DNA of 64,000 bases. Origin: Diplonema papillatum. Taxonomy: Eukaryota; Euglenozoa; Diplonemea; Diplonemida; Diplonemidae. The notes under the pieces were generated by a model. It did no database searches. It was not told where the DNA came from and saw nothing but the letters and a program-made list of their open reading frames with translations. Below are positions 53,476-63,988 of the stretch, piece by piece. Both the position numbers and the translations under genes were made by a program. Numbering within the stretch: position 1 is the first letter of the stretch; the number at the start of each line of letters is the position of its first letter. Location of the stretch: assembly GCA_030068145.1 (NCBI GenBank), contig JAPJBO010000829.1, forward strand, positions 1 through 64,000. Direction: 5' to 3'.

Positions 53476-56199
53476 TCACGGCCATCCCCCCCCGCGTGGG
53501 GAATGGACTGGTGCTGTGCCGCGGGTCCTTCCGTGCGTCCTCGCGACGTCGCCGCTGTCGATGTCGCTGCCGCTGTTGCTGCCGCTGCAGCCGCTGTCGG
53601 GCGGTTGGTTGACGATCCCGGTCTGCACCCCGCCCGTTGCGCGTCGGCTTTCTTCTTCTCGGCGTTCGCTAGGACGTCCCAAAGGTGGCGGCTGCCGCCG
53701 CCGCGTGCGCGGCGGTGCGTCGCCCGGTCGTGTCTTGCCCGTGCCTTCCACTTCTCGCCGCTGTGTTGCCACCCCCGTGGGTAATGGGCCTGGGGTCGGA
53801 AGCTGCCGGTCAGGACACCCGCCTTCTCCCAGTGGCCGCCCTGGTCGCCCCGTCCTTTGTTCGCCATCTTTTTGGGCACGTGCCGTACGGCGGCGACTTC
53901 GAACGCCCGCATCACCGCTTCGAAGGCCTCCCGGTTGTTGATCTGCGGCCGTTTGTTGAAGGCCCTGGAGGATGGGTCCCCCGAGGCTGGTGAGGTGGTT
54001 GACGCGCATCTCGAGGGCCGGGTGGACGGCTTTCACGCGCGCAATCTTGCCCAACCTGCTCAGCGCGGTCCTCATCGCCCACCCTTTCGCGGTCGCCGAG
54101 TCGCTGTAGGCCTGTGCCGCCTGTCGCTGTGCGGTGTCCATGGCGCGGTTCGACAGTTCGTCCGCATCCTTGTTGAGCTCGCGAGGAATGTGCACCGGCT
54201 CGATCGTCGTCCGTCGGTCGTGCAGCTTCGCCAACAGGTTCTGCGCCTGGTCGTAGTATCGCCGGAGTGTTTCGTTGCACCTCTTCGTGCCCTTTATCTG
54301 ACCAATGACCAGTTCGCTGTCGCCCTTGACGACGATGGTGCGGGGTGTCGGCGGCACGGGGTCCCGCAGCAACCTCGCCAACACGCTGACGAACCCGACG
54401 TATTCCGCCACGTTGTTCGTCGCTCTCCCGGCGATGGGCTTCTCAACTTCCCACTGCTTGACGCCTTTGTCGTAGAAGACCGCCCCGGCTCCCGCGACCG
54501 CGCCGTTGGTCCCGTTCCCCCGACTGCCGCCGTCGAAGAACGCCGCCGTCTCCTCTCCCGGCAGCGTGTCCGCCACGGTCCAGCGCTCCTTCGGCTGCCG
54601 CTGCGCGATGTTCTCCTGCCTCCGCTGTGTGCCGGCCGGCGTGAGGGTCAGGCCGCTGTGCAGCTCAAAATCGACAGCGAGCTCGAAATACGAGATGGAG
54701 GCCTCCTTGCCGGTTTCGGACCACCGCTTCGTCGAGCACCATTCTGCCAGCGCCAGGAGCATCTCGTGGGTGTCCTTCCATGCGTTGCGGTCCGGCCGCG
54801 CACCGTCGACGTTGATGGTCTGGCTGGCCGTCGGCCGTTGCGGCTCCCACCCCCACGGATATGTCGACACCTTGAGCTCCTTGCGCCGGCAGTCCTGCTC
54901 GAGGATCCCGTCGGCCCGCTGCCTCCCGAGCAGGATCTCGACGCACATCAGCTGCATCCCGGCCGCCAGCTCCCTGCATTCGTCGAAGTCGAGTCCCATC
55001 GCGTCCTTGGGCATGACGCCGCATAGAGCCATGCACGGCTTCATCTCGGGCCGCCGAGCGAGCACATTCGGATACGCGCCGCGCACGTCGCTCCACTTGA
55101 CGCAGTCCCACCACATGTGTTGTTCGTCCTCCGGGACACCCGCGTCGCAGAATCTGCAGGTTGCTTGCTCCCATCGCTTGCCGGTGTGTACCGCGTTGGC
55201 AATGACAGCTCTGACCAGGCCCTGCTGGTAGCCGGTGATGGCGCCCTTCTCCAGCAGGTCTCGCGTGGCACCCCCGTCGATGCCGTCCTCGATGCCGAGG
55301 AGGGATGCCCTCGTCTTGACCACGTCCTTGTAGCGCATCGTCCGCCCGGCCTCCCGCAGCTCGTGCTGGAAGTTGTGCCGAGCGGTCTGCGCCCGCTGCC
55401 TCTCCTCTTTCGTCAGCGGCTCGACGTTCTGCACCACCGTCCATTCGCGCCGCCGGCCCGTTCCTTCCTGCAGGGTGTCGAACCTGGGCCACGTCCATCC
55501 GATGTCTGCGATCGCTCGCTCGAGCAGGAACACTGGCCCCTCCTTGCTTCGCCCCGGTGCCTCTGGAGCGCCGGGGGGGCGGTCCCGCCTTGCTTGCCGC
55601 GCTGCTCGGATGGCAACAACCAGCGGTGCCAAGTGCGACTGCTTCACCATCTGCTGCGAAAACGTGTTTACCCGCCGATGAATCGCGGCGACACGCGGGT
55701 CCAATCTGTGCCCCCGACACAGCGTGTTCAGCACGACGGCATCGCACCTCCTGTTGCCGCCGGTCCACAGCCCCGCCAGGGTCGCAACTCGCAGGCTTTC
55801 CATGTACGTCCCCGCCGGTTGCCACACCGAGACGCCGTACAACGCCTTCGCTGTGGCCGACGCAGCCGCGTCCTTCCTTCTGATCCATCGGGATCGGCAG
55901 GTTTCTCGCCCTTCGGGTTTGAATTCGCCTGCTGGGGGCTTCCCGACCACAAACATCGCCCCCAGAACGTCGAAGCTTGTCTTCCGCAGTACGTTGTTGC
56001 CCTGCACTGTGAGCGTTCCCGGAGCGTCCGCGTTCGTGGCGTAAAAGAACGACTTCCCGGCGTTGACACCCCCATCGGTCGCGTTGGCGAAGTTCGTCGT
56101 GACTTCGGCCACGGCCTTGAGCCCCCTGAGGGACTCCGACATCGCATCAATGTCGTCCAGGTACGCCATCGCCTGGGGCGGTGTTGTTAACGCCCCCAC
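53476..56199 (-). pseudogene. LINE RT C-terminus, zinc knuckle and RNase H
   Basis: 907 codons open from the catalytic YLDDI motif (MAYLDDIDAMSESLRGLK). The RT thumb and connection follow, then a CCHC knuckle (CRFCDAGVPEDEQHMWWDC). RNase H has all its acidic residues: FFDGGSRGNGTNG, NNVAEYVG, VVKGDSELVIGQI and PRELNKDADELSNRAM. The first RT motifs lie upstream in other frames, so this piece is not translated as a complete RT without frame changes. Confidence 0.85.
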
Positions 56200-57246
56200 A
56201 GACCGCGATGAGCGCGTTTAGGAACAGCACGCTGAGGGGGCACCCTTGTAAGATGCCATTCGTCGCAACGAAAGGCTCCCCGACTGCCCGCGCCGTCTTG
56301 AAGTGGCGCTGCATGCTTCCGTACACCGCCTTCATCGCCCTCAGTACCCCGTCATCACCTCCATCAAACGGAACATGATCTCGTGCGGCAGCCGGTCGAA
56401 GCACTTCATGAAGTCGACCGAAAGACCAAACAAGGGTTTGCCACATTCTGCGGCGTGCTCGATGCGGAGACCGATGGCGTACATGACATCGTCGGCCGCA
56501 TCGTCGGGAGGCCCCACGCTTCGGGATGAGGCTCCAAACACCGATGCGTACATGACATCGTCGGCCCCACGCTCGGGATGGCTCCCCGCATACCCTCGGG
56601 ACCCACGCAGCATCCACTCCATCAGCATCCGGAGCCGCGTCGCCGCCCACAGCTCGTGACGGAGATGGGCCGTAGGTCCATTGGTCCGGAGCCGCCCTCG
56701 CCCTTTAGGATGAGCGAGACCCAGGGTCCTCATGAGCGACTCCGGCCACTTGCCCGTCTTCTCGACCACTGCAAAAAGTTCCGCGAACCGCTCGTCGGGG
56801 AGAGCCGCCAGTTCGCGTACCCGCCAGCCCTCCGCGCCCGGCGCGGTGTTCTTGTTCATCGTTGAAAGCGTCTTCCGCAGGTCGGCCGCCGTTTTCGCGT
56901 TCAGCTCCACCGCGTCCGCCCGCGGGATGTGAGCCCGAATGTTTTCAAACGCCTCCCGCTTGGGCGCCGGTGTCTCCTTCCTGCCGTGCCGCTCGTACAC
57001 TCCGCCCCAGGCGGATGGCCCTCTCAGGAGCTCGTCCATCTCCTTCGCGTCCCAGGTCACGGAACCGTCTGCTCTCGCGAGGTACTCCACCTGTCTCCGG
57101 TCCGCCTGCTTTACCCACGCGAAGATTCTCCCGGGTGCAACCTTGGCGGCCAGCTGCATGCTTCGGCGCCACTCGTTTATCCGCGTCTCTTTCACGTCGT
57201 GCGTCAACTTCTTCTGCGACCCCCGCAGATCCGCGAGCATCTTCAT
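56147..57246 (-). pseudogene. LINE RT N-terminal and finger motifs, frameshifted
   Basis: Frame one (57246-56341) has NKNTAPGAEGWRVRELAAL, LGLAHPKG and the first catalytic Asp (GLSVDFMKCFDRLPHEI). Frame two (to 56147) has GEPFVATNGILQGCPLSVLF. Shifts near 56345 and 56190 separate them from each other and from YLDDI. A 69-bp in-frame tandem duplication (DDVMYA twice, 56470-56570) interrupts the region before the Asp motif. Confidence 0.8.
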
Positions 57247-57307
57247 CGTCGTCTCGCCGACTGGCGGCTCGGTCGACCCCAGACCTCTTCCCAGGCGTCG
57301 TCAGCCA

Positions 57308-57565
57308 TCAGCTTCTTCCCGCCCGCCCTCGCCTTGTCCCATCGCTGCTTCCGTACCAACCCGTCACGTCCGCAGAGTCGCGCTCAAACGCCTCGATCTG
57401 CCGGATCAGCTTCGACGTCGCTTGCTGGTGCGCGTTCGCCGCTCCCCCGTCGAGCGGGTTCGCCGGTGCCGTCGTGGTCAGCGCCCTCCCCACGAACTTC
57501 CCGGACGGGCCCGGTAGAATTTGTTGCATTAGTGTGATTGTCAGGCCTTCGACTACCCTGAGCAA
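57308..57565 (-). CDS. Possible LINE ORF1 remnant
   Basis: An 85-codon frame (MLRVVEGLTITLMQQI) at the element's 5' end, rich in Ala/Gly/Arg. No nucleic-acid-binding motif. It could be a truncated ORF1 or a chance frame. Confidence 0.25.
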   Translation of the reverse strand: MLRVVEGLTITLMQQILPGPSGKFVGRALTTTAPANPLDGGAANAHQQATSKLIRQIEAFERDSADVTGWYGSSDGTRRGRAGRS

Positions 57566-57571
57566 CGCACT

Positions 57572-57860
57572 ATGCCAGTGTTAGTTCGGCCGCCCTACAG
57601 TGTATTTGTATGCTGCAGCAGTAGGTTCGATCCGAATTCCTAACCCGCATGCATGGCGTCTTCTCCCTCTTCTGACGTCCTGCTGAAAAGTAAAAAGGAG
57701 TCATTCGCAAATTGGCACGGTGCCGGCGCTGCGCAGGCAGCGGCCGGAGCCACGGGCCGCGCGTGCCCCCGCCGCTCCACCCGAATAGCTCAGCGGCGAA
57801 GCTGGTCGGCTCCTGGCACCATCCGGGGGCGCTCCATTCCACCCCGATCGCACCGGACCC
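57572..57860 (-). pseudogene. Third, most decayed copy of cyclase-like exon 1 region
   Basis: Shares agtgttagttcgg, ctacagtgtatttgtat and atccgaattcctaacc with 52797-52900. The minus strand reads MVPGADQLRR then a stop, against MVPVATSFAAE in exon 1. Confidence 0.6.
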
Positions 57861-60800
57861 GGCATGCACTTCGCCATAGGTCCCTGATGCCCAGTCGTTT
57901 CGCGTCATTTCGTTTCAGAGGAGAAGTTCGCTTGAGAATCCGGGGTATTTCGCGGATTGACGAACGGAAACAGTCTAGAAACGTGGAACCCCTAACCTAG
58001 GCTAGGGCACTTTGCATGTTCCTGGTCCTTCAAAATTAACCACCGAAGCCTGCACTGCCAAATGAGTGTCGCTAACCACGAGGGACACCAATTATAGTGT
58101 CCGAATTGGTTCTGAAACAATGATACGTGACGCGGTTTTTACACCGTGGGTTCGGGCACGTGCGTGTGCAGGCTGTACGCGTGCATTGACCCGTAACACA
58201 GCTATAGATCCGGCCTCGGAGGCTTGAGCGGGGAAAAGAGGTGAACGTAAAGGGCTGTGAGTCAGAATATCCTCACCTGCTGAAAAAGCCGAACGCTTTT
58301 GTGTGGTGCCCGTTCTGACTGAGGGAGCTACCGCGTAGCGAATGGCGAAAACAGAACTTCTCCTCAGCCAGCAGGGCACGGCTTGTGTGTACGGCCTACT
58401 GGGGCCATGCCATGATTCTCCCGACGCTTCGACCAACTTTTCCTAAATGGCACGGGGTTGTTCTCGTGAGGAACAAGGCGTGACTGGCGTTGGAGGACGT
58501 GTGGTTCGGAGTATCGTGAGCAAAGCCTTTCATCGCTCTTGAGAACGTGCCTGCCGGGTCTAAGGCGCGGGGGAAAGGGCGTGCTGTTAAAACGGCGGAG
58601 ACAGCGATTAAACGAAACAAATGAAACCTCCCCGTTCTTTTTGGTTATTCTTTTTGACCGACCGCGCCACCCTGAACCCAAGCCGGGATCCGTGGTGTCG
58701 CGGTGGCAATTTTGATCGTGGTTGGAGGGTTCTAACTGCTGAGGCAGCCGGAGACAGCAGGCGGGCCTCGCTTTGTTTTTTTGTAGTTCGAGTATGCTGA
58801 TACTGCGAGGAATAGTCGGTAGCCACTTGAACTTGTGGAGTCGGGGGACCTAACGGTACCTAAAGCAGGATTTTCGTGAGAAGGCGATGACAAAAACGCG
58901 TTTTTCTTCCTGTTTTGTCAAGATCTGCAACGCAACTATTCTTACTGCTGGAGACCAGCCCCCGGCAACCTTGCCAACTGCCCAAAGTCAGTCCGAAGAC
59001 TTGCCCTGCACAGATGAGGAGGCTGACCAGGCCCTCTGACCAGGCAGCTGGCACCCCACCCGAGGCTGCAGCAGCAACCTTCGCAAATACTTGTAGAACG
59101 TGGGCCCAAGACTACACTCCACGAAGGAATGTACTTGGTGTCGGTCACAAACAGTCCCGGACATGGCTAGCCATAACCCATAACGAAAGCGTGCACCAAA
59201 TATACAACCCGTAACCATATTGCCATTTCTTGCTCTAAGAGAACCCATTCATGAACGGTCACACGGAGACCCTAAACTCCCGGAATTTCAAGCGAACTTT
59301 AACTCTAAACAAGGCGCGCGCTAACCACGAGTGTCCATGGGTGTTCCTACAGCAACAGCCACACATCAGCCGCGAGTTGACCCGAGAGCTCGCTCCTCGC
59401 ACACTTGGATATGCGGCCAGTAGATAGTAGTAGTATGTGTCGTCTGCCGAAGCAGCCGGAGACAGCAGGCGCAGGGGTCAGGTCTTGCTATACTTTTCTC
59501 TTCTTCATGGAGCCGCGCCCCAGGCAATCCCGACTGTCCAATCACGGTCGCGAAAGGTTTGTGCCCTGTAGTGATGAGGAGGTTGACCAGGCCCCAAGCC
59601 GCCTAATGCACAAAACACGGCTACAACACGAGGATGCAGCCCTGCTTAGGTGTGCACTCAACATCACAAGGCTTAGTTCTCGCCACTTGACCTGACACTG
59701 CTGCTACCCAGATGGCCGCAGTAACCTTCGCAAGGAAGGCACACGCGGCTTAAGGCACGCGGCCAATAATACTCTCCTTCTTGCCCGTCTCGCTGCTCCG
59801 TACTCGCTGCTCTCGTCCTTGCTGCTGCGCGATGCCAGAGCGACGGGGAAAAATTACGGTGTATTTCTCGGGAACGACGGGGCGCGATGCCAGAGCGACG
59901 GGGCAACCTTTGTACAAGTGTTGGTTCTCGTCGGAATAGTATTAATCTTCTAAGATCTTCGATCTTGTACGACAAAAAAAACACAAAAAAGAGAAGAATC
60001 CACGAGGAAGAGATAGCAACTCAGCGGAGCGCCAGCGTCAGCGCCCTGCGGTTTGAAGGGAGAGGGGTGGGGCGGGATGCGGAAGGTGGTATGGGCAGCG
60101 CGACCGGCCATCGAACAGCCCCACGAGGGGGCTGGAGGGCCGTGGTCAGAAAAAAACATTCGGAGCTCTGGGGGAAAAGGACACAACGCAGACAACGGAT
60201 TAAAACAATTCCCTCGCCCTCCCCCCGCTCTTGTTCCTCTCCCATCTTCTTTCGGGCGCAAAACAACGAAGAGCCCACCAGTCGGCAACGGCGGCTGACA
60301 CAACAATGGTGCTAGCAGAGCCCTTGGCGGATGATCGGCAATTCCTAACCCGAATGAGAGAAGGAGAAGAGAAGGGGGAGATGGAGAAGAAGAAGAAATG
60401 TGAAAACGGGAAAAAAACAGAACATATCCGGAGGTACGACCTTGCACTGATAAACGAGATATCGGGTGATCGGCATCAGCGGATCAACGATGGTGGGAAA
60501 ACGCGCCAAAGAGCTGTCTTCTCGTGTAACGGGGTTCAATCTCTCTCCAGCGGAGAGGGGTTCCTGCAGCACTTTGGTTGGCTTCGTTTAACTTTCTGTG
60601 TGTGTGCATGCCGTTGCTTAGGAAAATGTTCCCTTCAGTACAACCGTACTAAGAAGAAGAAATGAACGTTTTTCATCAGGCGTCAATGTGCATATGATCC
60701 GCAAGAAAAGTTTATGTTCTCCAACGTGCGTTCCTTCACCAGGCAAGGAGCCGCTGGGGGCGGAAATCTCTTGCGTGAATGGGTTCGTTCTGATGGCAAC

Positions 60801-62022
60801 CTACTTCTTCTCTCAATGGAAGACGCTTGTGCACCTTTTCGTGACGCAAAACCAGCCAGGGTTGTCTGCTCACGCTCACAGGTTTCAAGCCCATTCCGTA
60901 AATTGCTGCGCCAGATCGTAGGTAGGGCAGGGAAGCTCAGAGGTCATTCCGGCGTGTTTATAGCTAGAAGACTGGACGTTCGACCAAGACTCGGACGGGT
61001 AATAACACCGCAAATACAGCAGCGCGATACTCAGTCCAGCCAGCCATTCTTTTTCATACGATGCACTTCTTTGTGGAATTTCACATGTTATGTTCATAAC
61101 ATGTGACATACAATGTGATCACATGGTTATCGACTGCTGTCTCACACGCTGTGTCACAGGTTGTGAACTCCCGCAACAAGCGGGTCGTGTGAGTGTGACC
61201 GCCCAAATGCGAGAATGCTTCAAGATCTGCTTCATGGACGCCAGTTAGCTGTGTTAGTAGGAAAAGAAGGAAAACCCGCTGTTGTCGTTGTGGAGCCGCC
61301 GGAAACGTTTGCGCTGAAAGAGGGAAGGGGGGTTGCAAGAACGTGCTTGGAATGGTGATGTGCTGAACACAACACCGCACTGGTCCTATCTGCATCGTGT
61401 TTCGAAGGGACGGGTGGGGGAAGCGAATAAGCGGATAGAAGAGAGAGTGAAGGCACACGACTATGCATACGTTACTCGCACGTGTACCACACTTGTTACG
61501 AATCGAATGGGTACGTACACTTGACCAGGACCACCCGGAATCATATTTGAGACCAAACCATGACCCCTTCCATTTGCAACGCCTGAGGGCTGTGGCGAGT
61601 CTCTTTCAATTTTCGTGGTGCAGTAGCTCTCCTCTCAGTACTCAACACCGAGCAGAGCCGGTGACAGAATGCACTACGGGGGTGAGGCTGTCCCGTCTCA
61701 TGACTAGCTCGTGGCTGGTCATGCTATGGCGAGCTAGATTTCCTCTAGCCGCTGTGCGCTGTGCACTTCGGTAAATGCGCTGTCACTCTCTACCAAGCTG
61801 GCGCCCCACCTGCAACAACCTTTTTTGTGTTACTATTTCTCTCCCCCGACGACAGCTTGTCAGACTAGGCTGTCCAGGGTCTGTTGGCAGGTCCACTACC
61901 GTTCAGGAAGGCCTCCAGGAGGTTGCTTGGTCTCGTGGTATCGTTTTCTGTTTAGTCGTTATTATTTTAGGCTTTATTACTACGTACTGTGAAACTTTGA
62001 GGGCAGCAGCGTCTCGAGGTCG
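57861..62022. other. Repeat-rich region without a convincing gene
   Basis: Contains 42-bp motif copies (57914-57950, 59266-59310), the repeat shared with intron 4 of the giant gene (58800-58960), two related blocks with gccggagacagcaggcg (58748 and 59456), a family C head (61329-61405) and a 24-bp perfect hairpin (61082-61105). Open frames here are short, repeat-derived or low-complexity. Confidence 0.5.
61082..61105. repeat. Perfect 24-bp hairpin
   Basis: CACATGTTATG and CATAACATGTG, 11-bp perfect arms around TT. A further palindrome (tgtgatcaca) lies about 8 bp on. Confidence 0.8.
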
Positions 62023-62799
62023 TCAGCTTTGCACAGCCGTTTCCTCCGGAGGTTTGATGGCGCCGAGGATCTGCAGCACGACTTCGCAGTGGCCGTTCGC
62101 CGCCGCGTAGTGGACGGGGGTGCGCCGGGACTTGTCGGGCTTGCTGAGGTGCATGGTGCCGGATTCGATGAAGTGGCAGACGACCTCCTTGTGCCCGTTC
62201 TGCGCCGCGGCGTGCAGGGGCGTGGAGCCGTATCGGTCGACGTGGTTTAGACACGCGCCTTTGGCAAGAAGCCAGCGTATAATGTGTAGATGACCTTCTG
62301 CCGCTGCATGGTACAGCGGAGTCCGACTAGAACCGTCCAACACGTCCACGGATTGGCAGGGAAGCAGGTCGAACAGCGTGTAGAGAGCAGCGTCGCAACC
62401 GTTCCTAGCTGCGCTGTGAAAGCACATGAGACCCGCCTTGCTCGTCTGGAACGGATCTTCGCTGAGCAGGCACAGAGCCGCGACGGCTTCGGGGGATCCG
62501 TGGCTTGCCGCGTGGTGGAGGGCGGTTCTTCCTTCTTTGTCGGCGGCCATGGGCTGCGCGCCGGCGTCGATCAGCAATTCGATGCACTCCGTTTTCCCTG
62601 CCATGGCCGCCGCGTGCAGGGGCCGCACTCGGTCGGGCCCGTCGCTCATCTCGAGGCACGCGCCGAGGCTGAGGAGGCAGCGCGCCGTGCCCTCCCGGCC
62701 CTCGTAGCACGCGAAGTGCAGCGGCGACCAGCCCTTCTGCAAGCACTCGTCGGACGCCATCTTCTTCCGCCCCCGACTCCCTCCGCCCTTCCCGCGCAT
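62023..62799 (-). CDS. Ankyrin-repeat protein, 258 aa
   Basis: About seven ankyrin repeats fill nearly the whole protein: WSPLHFACYEGREGTARCLL, RPLHAAAMAGKTECIELLID, RTALHHAASHGSPEAV, MCFHSAARNGCDAAL (degenerate), RTPLYHAAAEGHLHIIRWLL, STPLHAAAQNGHKEVVCHFI and RTPVHYAAANGHCEVVLQIL. These fold as a helical solenoid that binds partner proteins; there is no enzyme or membrane domain. The start is the first ATG after a candidate acceptor at 62826; the basic leader (RGKGGGSRGRKK) before MASDE may instead be 5' UTR, with Met at 62760. It is a single exon on the same strand as the other genes. The partner is unknown. Confidence 0.85.
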   Translation of the reverse strand: MRGKGGGSRGRKKMASDECLQKGWSPLHFACYEGREGTARCLLSLGACLEMSDGPDRVRPLHAAAMAGKTECIELLIDAGAQPMAADKEGRTALHHAASHGSPEAVAALCLLSEDPFQTSKAGLMCFHSAARNGCDAALYTLFDLLPCQSVDVLDGSSRTPLYHAAAEGHLHIIRWLLAKGACLNHVDRYGSTPLHAAAQNGHKEVVCHFIESGTMHLSKPDKSRRTPVHYAAANGHCEVVLQILGAIKPPEETAVQS

Positions 62800-62825
62800 G
62801 CAACGCGGCCCGCACACCCCCCCTT

Positions 62826-62827
62826 CT
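62826..62827 (-). promoter_or_regulatory. Candidate 5' acceptor of the ankyrin gene
   Basis: The minus strand reads caccttttgccacacag, 26 nt before the first ATG. It fits the ACACAG acceptors of the other genes and suggests spliced-leader addition or a cis intron. Confidence 0.45.
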
Positions 62828-62979
62828 GTGTGGCAAAAGGTGAGCCCGAGCTGGTCACAAGCTGGGAGAACCGAAAAGAGACGCATTGGTTGCCTGGCAA
62901 CACAAGACTACAGCGGACAAGAATGCTGAAGAATGGTTCAAGATAAAAGAAAAAAAAAGAGTGGTGTCGCCTGAGGGGG

Positions 62980-63105
62980 TAATCTCAGGGCCGCCCACGT
63001 GATGAAGCCGTTAAGCATTGGGAACTTTTAAGTACACGGATCACACGGATCTGCATGCACCAGCCGTTACGCAGCGGCTGCCGGCTTATCCCGTGACACA
63101 CATTT
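62980..63105. repeat. Cassette element without core (copy 3)
   Basis: A single diverged 55-bp unit (gttaagcattgggaactttt) between left (gccgcccacg) and right (acgcagcggctgccggctta, ccgtgacac) flanks like those of copies 1 and 2, with no core and no ORF. Confidence 0.6.
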
Positions 63106-63243
63106 TATAGGTAGTTGGTTTCTATGAATAATCTACTTTGTAGGAAGAGTAGCATCGGCAATAGCGCGGAAATCTCTCGTGCTGCAGGTTGGCCGCCGTT
63201 ATCCAGGCGAGAGATGCGCTGCCCGCACGAAGCAAAGAGCAGA

Positions 63244-63355
63244 ATGGCTGGCCGTGTCAAAGAGAGACATATTGATTCGCCGTGTCAACGAGAGCACAAT
63301 GGTTCGCCGAGACAAAGAGAGTCACAATGGCTGGCTGTACCAAAGGGGGCAATAA
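63244..63355. repeat. 28-bp tandem repeat, four copies
   Basis: Imperfect units such as tggttcgccgagacaaagag, at a constant 28-bp period. Confidence 0.7.
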
Positions 63356-63607
63356 GTCGAACCCCACTGTCTACCGGCGGTGCGCTGCAAAGCCAAAGAA
63401 AGGGTCAAAATTAACGGGAAATGCGTTGCGTATACAAATGGCTACAAGGTACAGCGCGGGACTAGGAGAAACGAGCCAGTATCTCCCTCGTTTGCAGGTA
63501 CGGTGGAAATATAATAGTCAGACGGACCGCCGGAGATCCGCGGATGAAATCGCAGATGGATAGCGGTTGGTGTGTCAAAGACATGCGCAGTTTTGTTGTT
63601 GAAACGT

Positions 63608-63988
63608 CGAAGCGGCAAATAAGGCAGCAAGAGAGAGGTGGGCCGGATTGGTCACGATCTCAGAAGCCCTGCGACGTTGGGCACGGGGGCTGTGTGCGGC
63701 TCTGCGCCTTCCTGAGGCTGTAGCCTTTCATGGGTATGCAAGGGCTGGGGGCCCTACACCGAGACCTTCAAACCCTTAGGGAGTCCCCCACAACTCAAGC
63801 TCGGTCGTGGGAGCCCGGGATTCTACAGACACTCCTCGGCGGCTGAAGCCGAAAATAGTCGAAAGCCCTGGATAGTGGACTGAGGACAGTTGAAACCCCT
63901 GGAAAAGGAACTTTTTCGGGTCGAGACAGTCTCAAAAAAACGCGAAGCGGCAAATAAGGCAGCAAGAGAGAGGTGGGCCGGATTGGTC
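63608..63988. repeat. 46-bp perfect direct repeat pair
   Basis: 63608-63653 and 63943-63988 are identical (start cgaagcggcaaataaggcag), 335 bp apart. The second ends near the window edge, so a longer tandem or terminal-repeat structure may continue outside. Confidence 0.8.

Larger units (their letters stand above)
53245..57570 (-). mobile_element. Non-LTR (LINE-type) retrotransposon with RNase H
   Basis: A 4.3-kb element on the minus strand: a short upstream ORF, a reverse transcriptase in three frames, a CCHC zinc knuckle and a C-terminal RNase H. RT followed by RNase H places it with I/Ingi-like LINEs rather than the restriction-endonuclease type; no endonuclease domain is visible. Both ends carry a similar ~30-bp stretch (aatttgttgcactagtgtg at 53243, aatttgttgcattagtgtg at 57519), a possible diverged target-site duplication. 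It separates two decayed copies of the neighbouring gene's first exon. Confidence 0.8.

Noticed and set aside
59950-60447. 165-codon minus-strand frame
   Set aside because: Low-complexity Pro/Ser/Leu sequence in repeat-rich DNA, no start context or homology.
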